From: Bacilli bacterium
GTDB taxonomy: Bacteria; Bacillota; Bacilli; RF39; UBA660
NCBI GenBank assembly: GCA_017525855.1
Contig: JAFXSE010000026.1
Location: 62,001 to 126,000 of the forward strand
Length of the DNA stretch: 64,000 bases
Reading direction: 5' to 3'
A program made the translations under genes and the position numbers. Positions within the stretch are counted from its first letter, which is position 1; the number at the start of each line of letters is the position of its first letter. The notes beneath the pieces are model-generated. The model was not told the origin of the DNA, ran no database searches, and saw nothing but the letters and a program-made list of their open reading frames with translations. Below, one piece after another: positions 25,847 through 34,951 of the stretch.

Positions 25847-26852
25847 TTTGACAATAATAGTTCCATTATATAATCATGAAAAAGAATTAATAAGATGCTT
25901 AGATTCACTAGTTAAGTCTATAGATGATAAAATGTTAATACTTGTAGTTGATGATGGATCAACAGATAATGGATATAAATTAGGAAAAGAATATGCCAAA
26001 AATAATAAATTAGTAAAAGTTATTCATAAAGAAAATGGTGGATTATGTAGTGCACGAAATTTTGGAATAGAACATTCAAATAGTAAATATATAACATTTT
26101 GTGATCCTGATGATGCAGTTAATAATAATTATAAATATCGTGAATTAATAGATAAAATTGATGAAGGTAATTATGATTATTTAATTTTTAACTTCTCCTA
26201 TAATAAAAATAATATAATAACTCCAAATACTAAGTTCCCTAAAACAAATAAAGTTTTGCAGAGTAAAGAAGATATCATGTATTTGCAAGCATCAACTTTA
26301 GTTGGTAATATAAACAATCTAAATATAGATTTTTTTGATGGTTGTTCTTACACATGGTCTAAAATATATAAATCTTCTATTATTAAACAGAATAAATTAT
26401 TGTTTAATACAAATTTAAAGTTTAGTGAGGATTCACTCTATAATTTTATTTATATTTCATATATAAATAAAGCAGTTATAATGGATAAAAAGCTATATAA
26501 TTATTATGTATATGATACTAATACTACGAATCGCTATAAAAATAATATTGCTGATGATTATGATATTTATAACAATGAAATAAGCTATTTAAAAAATAGC
26601 AATAATCCAATTTTAATGAATGCATACTATGCTAGAATGCTTAGAAATTTGACAAACATATTAAGATATTGCACATTTCATAAGGATAATCCTAAAAAAG
26701 GCAATATAAAGAGTGTTTTGGAAAAATATCCTTACTACAAGGAGTCTATTAAAAAAGCAAAATATAAATACTTAAGTAAAAAACAAAAAATAATATTATT
26801 TTTATTTAAAATTAGATTTTACAAAACTATTGAATTAGTTTTTAAATTATGA
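25839..26852 (+). CDS. Family 2 glycosyltransferase
   Basis: 337-aa GT-A glycosyltransferase. TIIVPLYNHEKELIRCLDSL starts the nucleotide-binding domain, VVDDGSTD is at 36-43, ENGGLCSARNFGIEH follows, and the metal-binding FCDPDDA is at 88-93. The middle has FSEDSLYNFIY, typical of capsule GT2 enzymes. The basic C-terminal end may contact the membrane. Overlap with the licD-like gene indicates coupling. The donor and acceptor are unknown. Confidence 0.9.
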   Translation: MTDLTIIVPLYNHEKELIRCLDSLVKSIDDKMLILVVDDGSTDNGYKLGKEYAKNNKLVKVIHKENGGLCSARNFGIEHSNSKYITFCDPDDAVNNNYKYRELIDKIDEGNYDYLIFNFSYNKNNIITPNTKFPKTNKVLQSKEDIMYLQASTLVGNINNLNIDFFDGCSYTWSKIYKSSIIKQNKLLFNTNLKFSEDSLYNFIYISYINKAVIMDKKLYNYYVYDTNTTNRYKNNIADDYDIYNNEISYLKNSNNPILMNAYYARMLRNLTNILRYCTFHKDNPKKGNIKSVLEKYPYYKESIKKAKYKYLSKKQKIILFLFKIRFYKTIELVFKL

Positions 26853-26865
26853 AGGAAGTGTAAAT

Positions 26866-27867
26866 ATGAAAGTTATTTCTCAATATGAAGTGAATAAGCA
26901 AAACGCTGGACCAAAAGCAAAAATAGACGTAGAAAGTATTTTGCATAAAGAATACAATGCTTTGTTACGACCTTTAAAAATAAAAAGAGATTTAAATTCA
27001 AAAATTAATCTATTATTTTTTAGAATAAAAAAATTCTTTTATATTGTCCGTAATAAATATATCGACGATATTAGCGTTTATCAATTGCCATTTAATAAAA
27101 GTTGCAAATATAATATAAAATCAGAAAAGTCCATTGGCTTAATTCATGATATTGAGGGGTTAAGAAATAATGATGAAATGTTGTTAAAAAGGGAAATTGA
27201 ATTATATCAAAATTTTGATGTTATTATCTCACATAATAGTTTAATGACCAATTTTTTGAAAGAACATGGTTTAAATAAACCAATTGTAAATCTTGAAATA
27301 TTTGATTATTTAGTTGCAAACAATACTAAAGAAAAAAATATTAAACATACTAATACAAAAAAAGTTGCATTTGCAGGTAATTTTAATAAAGCACTATTTT
27401 TAAGCGAATTAGAAGAAGAAAAAATGAATTTTGATATTAACTTATATGGTGTTGGTAAATATAATGAAAATAATAAAAAGTATCATTATTTTGGATCATT
27501 TTTACCTGATGAATTACCACTATCTATGACTGGTGACTTAGGTTTGGTATGGGACGGAGGTATTGATAATTCAAATATCAATAATAATTTTTTAAACTAT
27601 ACAAAATATAATAATCCACATAAATTATCTTGTTATATTGCAGCAGGATTACCGGTCATTGTTTGGAAAGAAGCTGCATGTGCAAAATTTGTTGAAGATA
27701 ATAATATAGGTTATACAATATCAAATATTTATGATATAAATAATATTGATTTAAGTGATTATCAAGAAAAACTTAAGAATGTAAAAAAAATAAAGAAAAA
27801 ATTAACAAGTGGTTATTACACAATAACAGCAGTTGAAAAAGCATTAGAAATAATAAATAAAAAATAG
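26866..27867 (+). CDS. Gtf3-like glycosyltransferase, possibly galactofuranosyltransferase
   Basis: 333-aa GT-B-type enzyme resembling Gtf3/EpsJ-like proteins of capsule and adhesin loci. Visible features are SIGLIHDIEGLRNN, FDVIISHNSLMTNFLKEHGL, VNLEIFDYLV, KKVAFAGNF near the domain junction, and the C-terminal donor-site region GDLGLVWDGG, YNNPHKLSCYIAAGLPVIVW. Related proteins are annotated as beta-1,6-galactofuranosyltransferases. With glf in the same locus, a UDP-galactofuranose donor is plausible but unproven. Confidence 0.72.
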   Translation: MKVISQYEVNKQNAGPKAKIDVESILHKEYNALLRPLKIKRDLNSKINLLFFRIKKFFYIVRNKYIDDISVYQLPFNKSCKYNIKSEKSIGLIHDIEGLRNNDEMLLKREIELYQNFDVIISHNSLMTNFLKEHGLNKPIVNLEIFDYLVANNTKEKNIKHTNTKKVAFAGNFNKALFLSELEEEKMNFDINLYGVGKYNENNKKYHYFGSFLPDELPLSMTGDLGLVWDGGIDNSNINNNFLNYTKYNNPHKLSCYIAAGLPVIVWKEAACAKFVEDNNIGYTISNIYDINNIDLSDYQEKLKNVKKIKKKLTSGYYTITAVEKALEIINKK

Positions 27868-27887
27868 CTTTTTAGAAAGAGAACAAT

Positions 27888-28283
27888 ATGAAAATAGTTT
27901 TAACATATGGAACATTTGATCTCCTTCACGTTGGGCATATCGAAATTTTAAGACGTGCAAAGGAATTAGGAGATTATTTGATTGTTGGAATATCAACAGA
28001 CGAATTTAACTACATAAAAGGTAAAAGGGCATACTATGATTATGAATCTAGAAAAAGAATTCTCGAGGCAATCAAATATGTTGATTTGGTCATACCAGAA
28101 AATACATGGGACCAAAAACGCGATGATGTATTAGCATATAATGTTAATACAGTAGTTATGGGAAACGATTGGGAAGGTAATGAACATTTTGAATGCTTAA
28201 GAGATATTTGCAATGTGGTATATTTACCTAGAACAGAAGGAATATCAACTACTAAAGTAAAAACAGATTTAAAAAATAGATAA
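27888..28283 (+). CDS. tagD: Glycerol-3-phosphate cytidylyltransferase
   Basis: Makes CDP-glycerol from CTP and glycerol 3-phosphate. The 131-aa protein is full length for TagD: TYGTFDLLHVGHIEILRRA with HVGH at 14-17, GDYLIVGISTDEFN, YVDLVIPENTWDQK, VMGNDWEGNEHF, and RTEGISTTK at the end. Its place in a glycan locus beside a LicD-family gene, without other teichoic-acid polymerase genes, suggests the CDP-glycerol serves to decorate the polysaccharide. Confidence 0.95.
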   Translation: MKIVLTYGTFDLLHVGHIEILRRAKELGDYLIVGISTDEFNYIKGKRAYYDYESRKRILEAIKYVDLVIPENTWDQKRDDVLAYNVNTVVMGNDWEGNEHFECLRDICNVVYLPRTEGISTTKVKTDLKNR

Positions 28284-28303
28284 GATTAATAGGAGGAATA
28301 ATA

Positions 28304-29623
28304 ATGATATATGTATTTTTTATAAGTATATTATTGTTACTAGTATTAAGTTTTATACTAAATAAAAAAGATATAATATCCCCAGCATTTATTTTTACAT
28401 TTGGATTCTTTTTTCAATCTATATGGGTATTACTGTACGCAAAAAAATGGGAACTATCATTAAATATAAATACTTTCTGCGTAATAGTATTTGGAATTTT
28501 GATATTTATAATAGTATCAAAGTTAGTATCTGTTGCATTTAAGAAGATAAATAAAAATGATGAAACAAAGCAATTAGAATATATTCATATTGATAGATGG
28601 AAAAAAATATGCTTAATACTATTTAGTATATTTGCATGTATATATTATTTAAATTTTGTTGTTACTTCTGTAGGAGGAAGTATATTTGATTTTAAAAATA
28701 TTTCAAGCTATATTTCAAAGTATGATCATATAGTAAAATTTTCTACCGAAACAATAAGAGTTCCTTTTCTAGTTGGAAATATTAAAATGGCAGTAGTAGC
28801 AATTGGATACTGGTTTTTATATGTTTTAATTAACAATATTGTACATTCAAAAAAAGTTAGTGTTCTTGATTTATTAATTATTGGTATATCGGCAATAATG
28901 TCAATTTTAAATGGATCACGAACTCCATTATTCTTCATGTTAGCGGCAGGTATTGCCTATGCATTCATGATTTTTAACATAAAACAGTTCAAAACAAAAA
29001 AATTCAACTATAAACTAATAGTAACAGTTGGGGTAATTGGCATAGTATTCTTAGGAGGTTTTACTTCATTTGCTAAATTGCTTGGTAGAAATATTAAAAC
29101 AAATCCTGTTGATTATCTTGCAATATATTGTGGTGCCGAAGTTAAGAACTTAGATATGTTTTTACAAGAAGATAGTCCTAAAAACACAAAGTATTTTGGA
29201 ACTCAAACATTTAGGCCAATAATTACAACAATTGGGAGAAAAATAGGTATCAAGAATTATGAAGATTATAAGCTTGATCTACCATTCAGGCATGTTGGAA
29301 AATACAATCTAGGAAATGTTTATACTACATTTTATCCATATATTTATGATTTTGGATATATTGGATTAGTGATATTAGTTGCTATTATGGCAGCCATATC
29401 TCAGTTAGTATATGATATTGCAAAAAGAAATAAAAAGCCTAGTATTCCATCTATATGCTCGGTTGCATATGGAATAGTATTTTCATGCTTATTATTATCA
29501 TTTTTTTCAAATAAATTTTATGAAAATATAATAACAGCTGAATTTCTAAAGCAAATCATAATTTGGTATTTATGCATCATGTTTTTCTGCAAATTAGATT
29601 TAAAAAAAATATTCAAAAAATAG
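28304..29623 (+). CDS. Oligosaccharide repeat-unit polymerase (Wzy-like)
   Basis: 439-aa integral membrane protein with about 11-12 hydrophobic segments, including IYVFFISILLLLVLSFIL at the start and IIIWYLCIMFFCKLDL at the end. A large non-membrane loop in the second half (about 265-355) contains GAEVKNLDMFL and GNVYTTFYPYIYDFGYIGLVI, features of O-antigen/EPS polymerases of the Wzy type. It lies directly before the flippase gene, the usual polymerase-flippase pairing. The linkage it forms is unknown. Confidence 0.82.
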   Translation: MIYVFFISILLLLVLSFILNKKDIISPAFIFTFGFFFQSIWVLLYAKKWELSLNINTFCVIVFGILIFIIVSKLVSVAFKKINKNDETKQLEYIHIDRWKKICLILFSIFACIYYLNFVVTSVGGSIFDFKNISSYISKYDHIVKFSTETIRVPFLVGNIKMAVVAIGYWFLYVLINNIVHSKKVSVLDLLIIGISAIMSILNGSRTPLFFMLAAGIAYAFMIFNIKQFKTKKFNYKLIVTVGVIGIVFLGGFTSFAKLLGRNIKTNPVDYLAIYCGAEVKNLDMFLQEDSPKNTKYFGTQTFRPIITTIGRKIGIKNYEDYKLDLPFRHVGKYNLGNVYTTFYPYIYDFGYIGLVILVAIMAAISQLVYDIAKRNKKPSIPSICSVAYGIVFSCLLLSFFSNKFYENIITAEFLKQIIIWYLCIMFFCKLDLKKIFKK

Positions 29624-29707
29624 ATATCTGTCTAAATTTATGATACATAGATGATTATGTAGTAAAGAATAAAATTGTAGTTAGAAAAAATTAAGGAGGT
29701 GACCAAA

Positions 29708-31156
29708 GTGAAAAAAGCATCGGTAAAAAAGAACTATGTATATAATATGCTATATCAAGTATTACTGATAATATTGCCAATTATAACAACACCTTATCTA
29801 GCACGAAAACTAGGTGCCACAGGTAATGGAATATATGGATATACAATTTCAATAGTGACATACTTTATTCTTTTTGGTTCATTAGGAATTAATTTATATG
29901 GTCAAAGAGAAATAGCATATAACCAGAAAGACAAAGAAAAAAGAAGTAAAGTCTTTATAGAATTAATAATACTTAAGTCTTTAACCATGTCACTAACTGC
30001 ACTTACATTCTTTTTCATTTTCTGTAGAACGGGAGAATATTCAATATATTATAAAATACTATTAATAGAAATGCTTGCGAATGTTATAGATATATCCTGG
30101 TTCTATCAAGGATTAGAAGAATTTAAAAAGATAGTTATACGTAATTTTATAATAAAATTAATTAGTTTAATATGTATTTTCATATTTATTAAAGTACCTA
30201 GTGATGTAAATAAGTATTTATTAATACACGTATTAAGCACGCTATTTGGTGGATTAACTTTATGGCTAGGATTGAAAAAGTATATTTGCAAAACTAAAAA
30301 ATTAAATTTAAAACGTCATTTGCCAATGATTATTGCACTTTTCATACCACAAGTTGCTATACAAGTATATACCGTATTAGATAAAACAATGATTGGTGCT
30401 ATTCTTAATAATATGAATGAAGTTGGTTATTATGAACAATCTCAAAAAATTATAAAAATATTATTAACTATAATCACTGCAGTTGGAACCGTTATGCTTC
30501 CAAGATTAGCAAATTGTTTTGCAGAAAAAAATTACAATCAAATAAAAAGATATATGTATAAAACATTTAGTTTTGTATTTATGTTATCATTCCCATTAAC
30601 ATTTGGAATTATTGCCGTTGCTAATAACTTTGCACCATTATTTTTTGGTAGAGGTTATGATAAAGTTCCAATGATAATGCAAGTACTTAGTCCAATAGTA
30701 TTATTTATTAGTATAAGCAATATAACTGGTACACAATACTTAATATCAACAAAAAGACAAAAAGAATTCACTATTTCTGTTGTTATTGGAGCTATTGTAA
30801 ACTTTTTACTTAATCTAGTATTTATATATTATTATAAATCTATAGGAGCAGCAATTGCGACAGTGATTGCGGAATTATCGGTTACATTAGTTCAATTATA
30901 CTTTGTAAGAAAAGACTTCAATTTAATTGAAATAATTAAATTATCAAGAAATTATATAATTGCAAGTATAATAATGTTAATTACATGTTATTGTATAGAT
31001 TTCTTTATAACGGGAAGATTAATAGGTTTAATATTACAAGTATCTTGTGGCATATTAGTATATTTGATTATACTAATAATTTTAAAGGATAAATTCTTAT
31101 TTGATACTTATTATGAAACGATAAAACCAATTTTTAATAAAGTGAAATCTAGGTGA
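29708..31156 (+). CDS. wzx: Oligosaccharide flippase (Wzx-like)
   Basis: Moves lipid-linked repeat units across the membrane. The 482-aa protein has about 14 membrane segments and family motifs near the N-terminus: NMLYQVLLIILPIITTPYLA, KLGATGNGIYGYTISIV, and NLYGQREIAYNQKDKEKRS. The start is GTG 29708, 6 bases after AAGGAGGTG; a GTG at 29699 is part of that ribosome site. It ends in TGA, 4 bases before the acyltransferase gene. Confidence 0.92.
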   Translation: MKKASVKKNYVYNMLYQVLLIILPIITTPYLARKLGATGNGIYGYTISIVTYFILFGSLGINLYGQREIAYNQKDKEKRSKVFIELIILKSLTMSLTALTFFFIFCRTGEYSIYYKILLIEMLANVIDISWFYQGLEEFKKIVIRNFIIKLISLICIFIFIKVPSDVNKYLLIHVLSTLFGGLTLWLGLKKYICKTKKLNLKRHLPMIIALFIPQVAIQVYTVLDKTMIGAILNNMNEVGYYEQSQKIIKILLTIITAVGTVMLPRLANCFAEKNYNQIKRYMYKTFSFVFMLSFPLTFGIIAVANNFAPLFFGRGYDKVPMIMQVLSPIVLFISISNITGTQYLISTKRQKEFTISVVIGAIVNFLLNLVFIYYYKSIGAAIATVIAELSVTLVQLYFVRKDFNLIEIIKLSRNYIIASIIMLITCYCIDFFITGRLIGLILQVSCGILVYLIILIILKDKFLFDTYYETIKPIFNKVKSR

Positions 31157-31160
31157 TAAA

Positions 31161-32198
31161 ATGGATAAATTCAAAAAGAAAAACTATATAACACTTTTAA
31201 GTATAATTTCTGCTATTTCAGTTGTAATACTACATACCAATGGATGTTTTTGGATATTTAGTAATAAAAGATATTGGTTTACCGCAAATATCATAGAATG
31301 TTTATTCTATTTTGCTGTACCTATCTTTTTTATGATAACAGGTATAACATTAATGAATTATCGTGATAAATACGATACAAAAACTTATTTTAAAAAGAGA
31401 ATTATTAAAACAGTAATACCTTTTATCATATGGAGTTTAATAGCGTTACTATACCGTATATATTATATAAAGGATATCAGTACTGCTTCACTAAATTTTC
31501 AATATATTTTTAATGGAATTCTGGGAACTAAGTTTATCACAATATATTGGTTTTTTATACCTTTATTTATTGTATATTTAGTTATTCCTATATTATCGGC
31601 AATAGATAAGAAAAAAAGAAATAGTATTTTTATGTATATAGTTATCCTTAATTTTATTTTAATAAGTTGTTTTCCACTAATCAATAATATATTTAAATTA
31701 GGATTAGCTTTACCAATAACTTCGATTATTGGTACAGAATATACAAGTTATGTATTAATAGGATATTTATTAGATAATAATGAGTTAAAAAAGAATCATA
31801 AAATTATAATATATATATTAGGAATCATAGGTTTATTAGTTCATATTATTTTGACTTATATTGTTTCTAAAGAAAGCGGTATGGTACTTAGAACTTATAA
31901 AGGTTATAATAATGTACCATGCATCTTATATTCAACTGCAGTATTTATATTATTAAAAGATATATTTAGTAAAATAAAAGGTGAAAAGGCATTAAAATAT
32001 GCTAGTATATTCAGTAAATATACATTTGCAATATATTTAATGCATTTCTATATAATGCAAATCATTCAAAAAGAGTTTGATTTGAGTATATATAGTATTA
32101 TTTATAGATTAGGTATGCCATTAATTATTATTCCAATATGCATTCTAATTACATGGCTATTAAGAAAAATACCAATAATAAAACATATTGTTCCATAG
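31161..32198 (+). CDS. Acyltransferase family 3 membrane protein
   Basis: 345-aa membrane protein of the acyltransferase 3 family (OafA/WecH type), which O-acetylate or otherwise acylate surface sugars. About ten membrane segments are present. The start IISAISVVILHTNG carries the conserved His (His25), ECLFYFAVPIFFMITG follows, and the late SKYTFAIYLMHFYIMQ contains the family's terminal motif. In the glycan locus it probably modifies the polysaccharide; the acyl donor and position are unknown. Confidence 0.88.
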   Translation: MDKFKKKNYITLLSIISAISVVILHTNGCFWIFSNKRYWFTANIIECLFYFAVPIFFMITGITLMNYRDKYDTKTYFKKRIIKTVIPFIIWSLIALLYRIYYIKDISTASLNFQYIFNGILGTKFITIYWFFIPLFIVYLVIPILSAIDKKKRNSIFMYIVILNFILISCFPLINNIFKLGLALPITSIIGTEYTSYVLIGYLLDNNELKKNHKIIIYILGIIGLLVHIILTYIVSKESGMVLRTYKGYNNVPCILYSTAVFILLKDIFSKIKGEKALKYASIFSKYTFAIYLMHFYIMQIIQKEFDLSIYSIIYRLGMPLIIIPICILITWLLRKIPIIKHIVP

Positions 32199-32208
32199 GA
32201 GGTAAAAA

Positions 32209-33300
32209 ATGAAATATGATTATTTAATAGTAGGAGCAGGACTTTTTGGTTCTACTGTTGCGAATAGGTTAAAAAATGAGGGTAAAAAGGTATTAGTAAT
32301 TGATAAAAGAGGAAATATCGGAGGAAATATTTATACAGAGGAAATAGAGGGAATTCAGGTTCATAAATACGGTGCACATATTTTTCATACAGACTACAAG
32401 GATGTATGGGATTATGTAAATTCATTTGTAGAATTTAACAGATATACAAATTCTCCAATTGCAAGAATTGGTAATGAAGTGTATAATATGCCATTTAATA
32501 TGAATACATTCTCAAAAATTTGGAGTGATGTATTTACGCCAGAAGATGCACTTAGACATATCGAAGAAGAAAAAAAAGAAATAGTAGGTGAACCTAAAAA
32601 TCTAGAAGAGCAAGCAATCTCTTTAGTAGGAAGAACTATTTATGAAAAATTAATTAAAGGTTATACAGAAAAACAATGGAATAGAGATTGTAAAGATTTA
32701 CCAGCATTTATTATTAAAAGATTACCAGTAAGACTAACATATGATAATAATTATTTTAATGATAAATATCAAGGAATACCAATTGGTGGATACACTAAAT
32801 TAGTTGAAAAAATGTTAGAAGGAATTGAAGTTAGACTTAATACTAATTATTTTGATAATAGAGAAGAGTACAACAAAATGGCTGATAAAATAATATATAC
32901 TGGTCCACTTGATGAATATTTCAATTATAGTTTAGGAGAACTAGAATGGAGAAGTTTAAAATTTGATACTAAAGTACTAGATACTAATAATTATCAAGGA
33001 AATGCAGTAGTAAATTATACTGGTCATGAAGTAGAATATACTAGAGTAATTGAACACAAACATTTTGAATTTGATACAACTAGCCCTAAAACAGTTGTAA
33101 CATTTGAATATCCATCAGATTATAAAGAAGGTATGGAAAAATATTATACTGTAAATGACGATAAAAATAATAGTCTTGCAGATAAATATAGAGAACTTGC
33201 TGGAAAAGAAGAAAATGTGATATTTGGAGGAAGACTAGCAGAATATAAATATTATGATATGGATGACGTTATAAAAAGAGCTTTAGATATTAATTTATAA
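32209..33300 (+). CDS. glf: UDP-galactopyranose mutase
   Basis: Flavoenzyme converting UDP-galactopyranose to UDP-galactofuranose. The 363-aa protein is full length, with the FAD motif DYLIVGAGLFGSTVANRL (GAGLFG at 9-14), GGNIYTE, KYGAHIFHT, YTEKQWNRDCKDLPAF, RLPVRLTYDNNYFNDKYQGI and the terminal GRLAEYKYYDMDDVI. It shows that the surface polymer contains galactofuranose. AGGAGG precedes the ATG. Confidence 0.97.
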   Translation: MKYDYLIVGAGLFGSTVANRLKNEGKKVLVIDKRGNIGGNIYTEEIEGIQVHKYGAHIFHTDYKDVWDYVNSFVEFNRYTNSPIARIGNEVYNMPFNMNTFSKIWSDVFTPEDALRHIEEEKKEIVGEPKNLEEQAISLVGRTIYEKLIKGYTEKQWNRDCKDLPAFIIKRLPVRLTYDNNYFNDKYQGIPIGGYTKLVEKMLEGIEVRLNTNYFDNREEYNKMADKIIYTGPLDEYFNYSLGELEWRSLKFDTKVLDTNNYQGNAVVNYTGHEVEYTRVIEHKHFEFDTTSPKTVVTFEYPSDYKEGMEKYYTVNDDKNNSLADKYRELAGKEENVIFGGRLAEYKYYDMDDVIKRALDINL

Positions 33301-33311
33301 TAGGTGATATT

Positions 33312-33845
33312 ATGAAAAAAAGTAAAAAAAGAATAGTTATCAGCATCATAGTTTTTATATTTATAATATTATGGATAGGTATTATTTATAAACTAAGTTC
33401 TATGAACACCACTAATTCTAATGGACATTCTAAAGATATAATTAGTGTCTTTATTGAGGATACATTAGAAGTTACCAATAAATATGGTATTACAAGTTCT
33501 TATCCAAATGAAAAGAAATTAGAAAGGGCAAGTACATTACTTAATGCACCACTTAGAAAAGTAATGCATGCATCAGTTTATTTTGTCCTTGCTTTCTTAA
33601 TAATTATTGGAGTTAATATATTATTTAAAAATAAAAAATATATTTTATCAGCACTGATTACTATTGTTTTAATAATAGCTTTAGCTTCATTTGATGAATA
33701 TCATCAAACATTAGTTGAAGGAAGAACTGGGCAAGTAAAAGATGTAGTTATTGATACAATTGGATCAATAGCCGGTATATTATTTTATGGAACATATTAT
33801 TTAGTTTATAGACAAGGGTATAAAAAAGGAGAAAATAAAAACTAA
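33312..33845 (+). CDS. VanZ-family membrane protein in the glycan locus
   Basis: 177-aa membrane protein with four hydrophobic segments and VanZ hallmarks: RKVMHASVYFVLAFLIII and ASFDEYHQTLVEGRTGQVKDVVIDTIGS. It is a paralogue of the gene at 6.4 kb, with the same motif order but otherwise divergent. The ATG is 11 bases after the glf stop with TAGGTGAT upstream. VanZ-like proteins at the end of polysaccharide loci are common, but their role is undefined. Confidence 0.85.
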   Translation: MKKSKKRIVISIIVFIFIILWIGIIYKLSSMNTTNSNGHSKDIISVFIEDTLEVTNKYGITSSYPNEKKLERASTLLNAPLRKVMHASVYFVLAFLIIIGVNILFKNKKYILSALITIVLIIALASFDEYHQTLVEGRTGQVKDVVIDTIGSIAGILFYGTYYLVYRQGYKKGENKN

Positions 33846-33866
33846 AATTACTATTAGTTTTTATTT
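33836..33866 (+). terminator. Terminator at the end of the glycan operon
   Basis: AAAACTAA / TTAGTTTT hairpin followed by a T-rich run. Confidence 0.7.
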
Positions 33867-33871
33867 TATTA

Positions 33872-33880
33872 TGTTATAAT
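33872..33880 (+). promoter_or_regulatory. Extended -10 for the DUF3048-LCP pair
   Basis: TG-t-TATAAT, 22 bases before the DUF3048 start; no clear -35. Confidence 0.55.
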
Positions 33881-33902
33881 CTAAATAATGGTAGGTGGTA
33901 AA

Positions 33903-34940
33903 ATGAAAAAGAAAAGAATAATTATTATTTCAATAATAACAGGATTAATTGTAATTGGGGCAATATGTATACTAATTTTTAAACAACCAAAAAGTGACAA
34001 TAAGAAGAAGACAACTACTAAAAAAGACAAAACACCTGAAGTAGTAGAAAAACTTAAGATAGTTGATTTAGAGTCAAAAACAAGACCTTATGCTGTAGTA
34101 GTTAACAATACTCCTGTTGCTGTTAAAGTACAAGAAGGTGTAAAAAAAGCATATATAGTTTATGAAATCCCAACAGAAGGATCTACTTCTAGACTAATTG
34201 CTTTATTTAAAGATGTAAAGGATTTAACAATAGGTACAATTAGAAGTGTAAGACATAACTTTATTGATTTTGCTTACGAAAGTGATGCAATCCTTGTAGG
34301 ACATGGATGGAGTCATTATGCACAGGATGAATTAAGGGGCTCAAAAGCAATAATTAATAATATTAATGGTATGGTTGATAATGGTTTCTGGAGAAATAAT
34401 CCAGAAGGACTTGCAAGTGAACATACTTCATATACAAGTATCGAAAATATAGAAAAAACTGCAAAAGATAAAGGATATAGTCTAGAATCAAGCAACTGGA
34501 AACTATTAAATTATAGTGTTAAAGAAATAGATTTATCAAATAAAGAAGGGGTAATGAATGCAACAAAAGTTACACTTCCATATGGAAATATAACAACAGT
34601 ATTTAATTATAATGCAGAAAATAAAAACTATGTTAAAAATGTAAATGGAATAGATATAGTAGATCATGCAACAAAAGAAAACCTTACAGCAAAGAATATT
34701 ATAATTGAAAAAATTACTTATCAACCAGCAAGTGATAATTATTATTGGAATTTAAATACAGTAGGTTCTGGTGATGGATATTATATTACTAATGGAAAAG
34801 CTGTAAAGATTAAATGGAATAAACAATCTCGACAAGATAAAACAAAATATACATATTTAGATGGTAAGGAAATAGAACTAAACGATGGTAATACTTATAT
34901 TGAAGTACACGTTACATCAAAAAATGAAACAGTAGAATAA
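33903..34940 (+). CDS. DUF3048-family anchored protein (YerB-like)
   Basis: 345-aa extracytoplasmic protein with an N-terminal anchor (KKKRIIIISIITGLIVIGAICILIF, no clear lipobox), a Lys/Thr-rich linker, and the DUF3048 domain from about 50: KTRPYAVVVNNTPVAVKVQEG, IVYEIPTEGSTSRLIALF, IGTIRSVRHNFIDFAYESDAI, GHGWSHYAQDEL. The C-terminal part matches the second YerB domain. The function of the family is unknown. ATG 33903 follows AGGTGG; an ATG at 33888 is upstream of that site. It is paired with an LCP gene 12 bases downstream, suggesting a wall role. Confidence 0.88.
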   Translation: MKKKRIIIISIITGLIVIGAICILIFKQPKSDNKKKTTTKKDKTPEVVEKLKIVDLESKTRPYAVVVNNTPVAVKVQEGVKKAYIVYEIPTEGSTSRLIALFKDVKDLTIGTIRSVRHNFIDFAYESDAILVGHGWSHYAQDELRGSKAIINNINGMVDNGFWRNNPEGLASEHTSYTSIENIEKTAKDKGYSLESSNWKLLNYSVKEIDLSNKEGVMNATKVTLPYGNITTVFNYNAENKNYVKNVNGIDIVDHATKENLTAKNIIIEKITYQPASDNYYWNLNTVGSGDGYYITNGKAVKIKWNKQSRQDKTKYTYLDGKEIELNDGNTYIEVHVTSKNETVE

Positions 34941-34951
34941 GGAAGTGTATT